The notes beneath the pieces were generated by a model. The model was not told the origin of the DNA. It saw only the letters and a list, made by a program, of their open reading frames with translations, and made no database searches. Both the position numbers and the translations under genes were made by a program. 64,000 nucleotides of DNA from Actinacidiphila fildesensis (lineage in GTDB: Bacteria > Actinomycetota > Actinomycetes > Streptomycetales > Streptomycetaceae), in NCBI RefSeq assembly GCF_042652185.1, contig NZ_JBHSIX010000005.1. One strand, 5' to 3'. Shown piece by piece: positions 63,366 through 64,000 of the stretch (the first letter of the stretch is position 1; every line of letters begins with the position of its first letter).

Positions 63366-64000
63366 CTACGCGTCGGCCCGTTCCGCGCTGCCCGCGGGCG
63401 GCAGGTCCTGTTCGGCCCAGATCGTCTTGCCCGTCGGCGTGTAGCGCGTTCCCCAGTGCTCGGTCATCTGGGCGATGAGGAAGAGGCCACGGCCGCCTTC
63501 GTCGTCGCTCGCCGCATGGCGCATATGGGGTGAGGTGTGTCCGGAGTCGGAGACCTCGCAGATGAGGGTCTGATCGCGGATGAGCCGCAGCAGGATGGGG
63601 CCCTCGGCGTAGCGGATGGCATTGGTGACCAGCTCGCTGACGATCAGTTCGGTGGTGAACGAGACGTCGTCCAGGCCCCATTCGCCGAGCTGCCCGGTGG
63701 CAGCGGCGCGGGCGCGGCCGACCATGACCGGGTCGGCGGCCAGCTCCCACACGGCAACCCGGTACTTGTCGAGCCTCCGTGTGCGGACGAGGAGCAGGGC
63801 CGCGTCGTCGTCCGACGGCCCGGGGAGCAGCGTCGAGACGGTCCGGTCGGCGAGCTCTTCCAGGGGGCGCCGGTGCTCGGCGAGGATTTCGTCGAGCCGG
63901 TCGAGCCCGGCGTCGATGTCGCGGTCGGAGGACTGGACCAGACCATTGGTGAAGAGCGCGATGAGGCTGCCCGCGGGCAGCTGCAGGTCCGTGCCCTCGA
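63366..64000 (-). CDS. PP2C (SpoIIE)-HATPase regulator, 5' part outside window
   Basis: The visible 3' part encodes the end of a SpoIIE-type phosphatase domain (LPAGSLIALFTNGLVQSSDR, LPGPSDDDAALLLVRTRRLD) fused to an RsbW-like ATPase domain (LIVSELVTNAIRYAEGPILL, SDDEGGRGLFLIAQMTEHWG). Such fusions control anti-anti-sigma switches. The usual TDGL motif reads TNGL, which may weaken the phosphatase. The start lies beyond 64000. Confidence 0.85.
   Translation of the reverse strand, partial: EGTDLQLPAGSLIALFTNGLVQSSDRDIDAGLDRLDEILAEHRRPLEELADRTVSTLLPGPSDDDAALLLVRTRRLDKYRVAVWELAADPVMVGRARAAATGQLGEWGLDDVSFTTELIVSELVTNAIRYAEGPILLRLIRDQTLICEVSDSGHTSPHMRHAASDDEGGRGLFLIAQMTEHWGTRYTPTGKTIWAEQDLPPAGSAERADA

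Overview
The window is high-GC actinobacterial DNA, almost certainly from Streptomyces. It encodes geosmin synthase, a monomeric NADP isocitrate dehydrogenase, an S. griseus-type trypsin, a possible DinB/mycothiol-type enzyme, DUF5133, DUF1707 and SpoIIE/HATPase-type proteins. Two genes carry the rare TTA codon read by bldA tRNA. Many genes look leaderless. The number of decayed gene relics suggests a chromosome arm rather than the core; that placement is an inference.

Left part (1-13.8 kb): a partial sugar-nucleotide dehydrogenase, a frameshifted sugar-transferase relic, a LacI regulator with a type B carboxylesterase, an MFS exporter with a short coupled membrane protein, a frameshifted ricin-lectin relic, a DUF421 protein, isocitrate dehydrogenase, secreted trypsin, an Fpg/Nei glycosylase and a chromate transporter.

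Potassium region (14-26 kb): two KimA/YdaO-like APC permeases flank an SDR, a 25-residue bL37-like ribosomal protein and a complete kdp operon (a 27-aa small protein, kdpF, kdpA, kdpB, kdpC). Similar 17-bp motifs lie upstream of the kdp operon and of the second KimA-like gene. No kdpDE is present. Two adjacent paralogous membrane proteins follow.

Middle part (26-48 kb): a Ppx/GppA protein, short ORFs and relics, an ABC exporter, a lysA-like relic with an internal deletion, an esterase/MarR divergent pair with a clear operator, transposase and ArsR relics, a DrrAB-type ABC exporter with DUF4097 and RHH genes, a GNAT, a possible integrase-like protein, a secreted protein, a membrane Ser/Thr kinase, a DinB/mycothiol-type enzyme, an internally duplicated membrane protein, and a second EF-G-like GTPase.

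Right part (48-64 kb): an aldo/keto reductase, geosmin synthase, DUF5133, then a compact dormancy/low-oxygen block: phosphoketolase, cyclic-nucleotide-binding-domain protein, NarL-type response regulator, divergent GAF histidine kinase, FMN-binding protein, tandem universal stress protein and DoxX-like protein. Palindromic boxes of the form GGGCCG-nn-CGGCCC recur in front of these genes, so the block looks like a local DosR/OsdR-type regulon. The window ends with DUF1003, maleylpyruvate isomerase-like, degenerate recombinase-like and DUF1707 genes and the 3' part of a PP2C-HATPase regulator.
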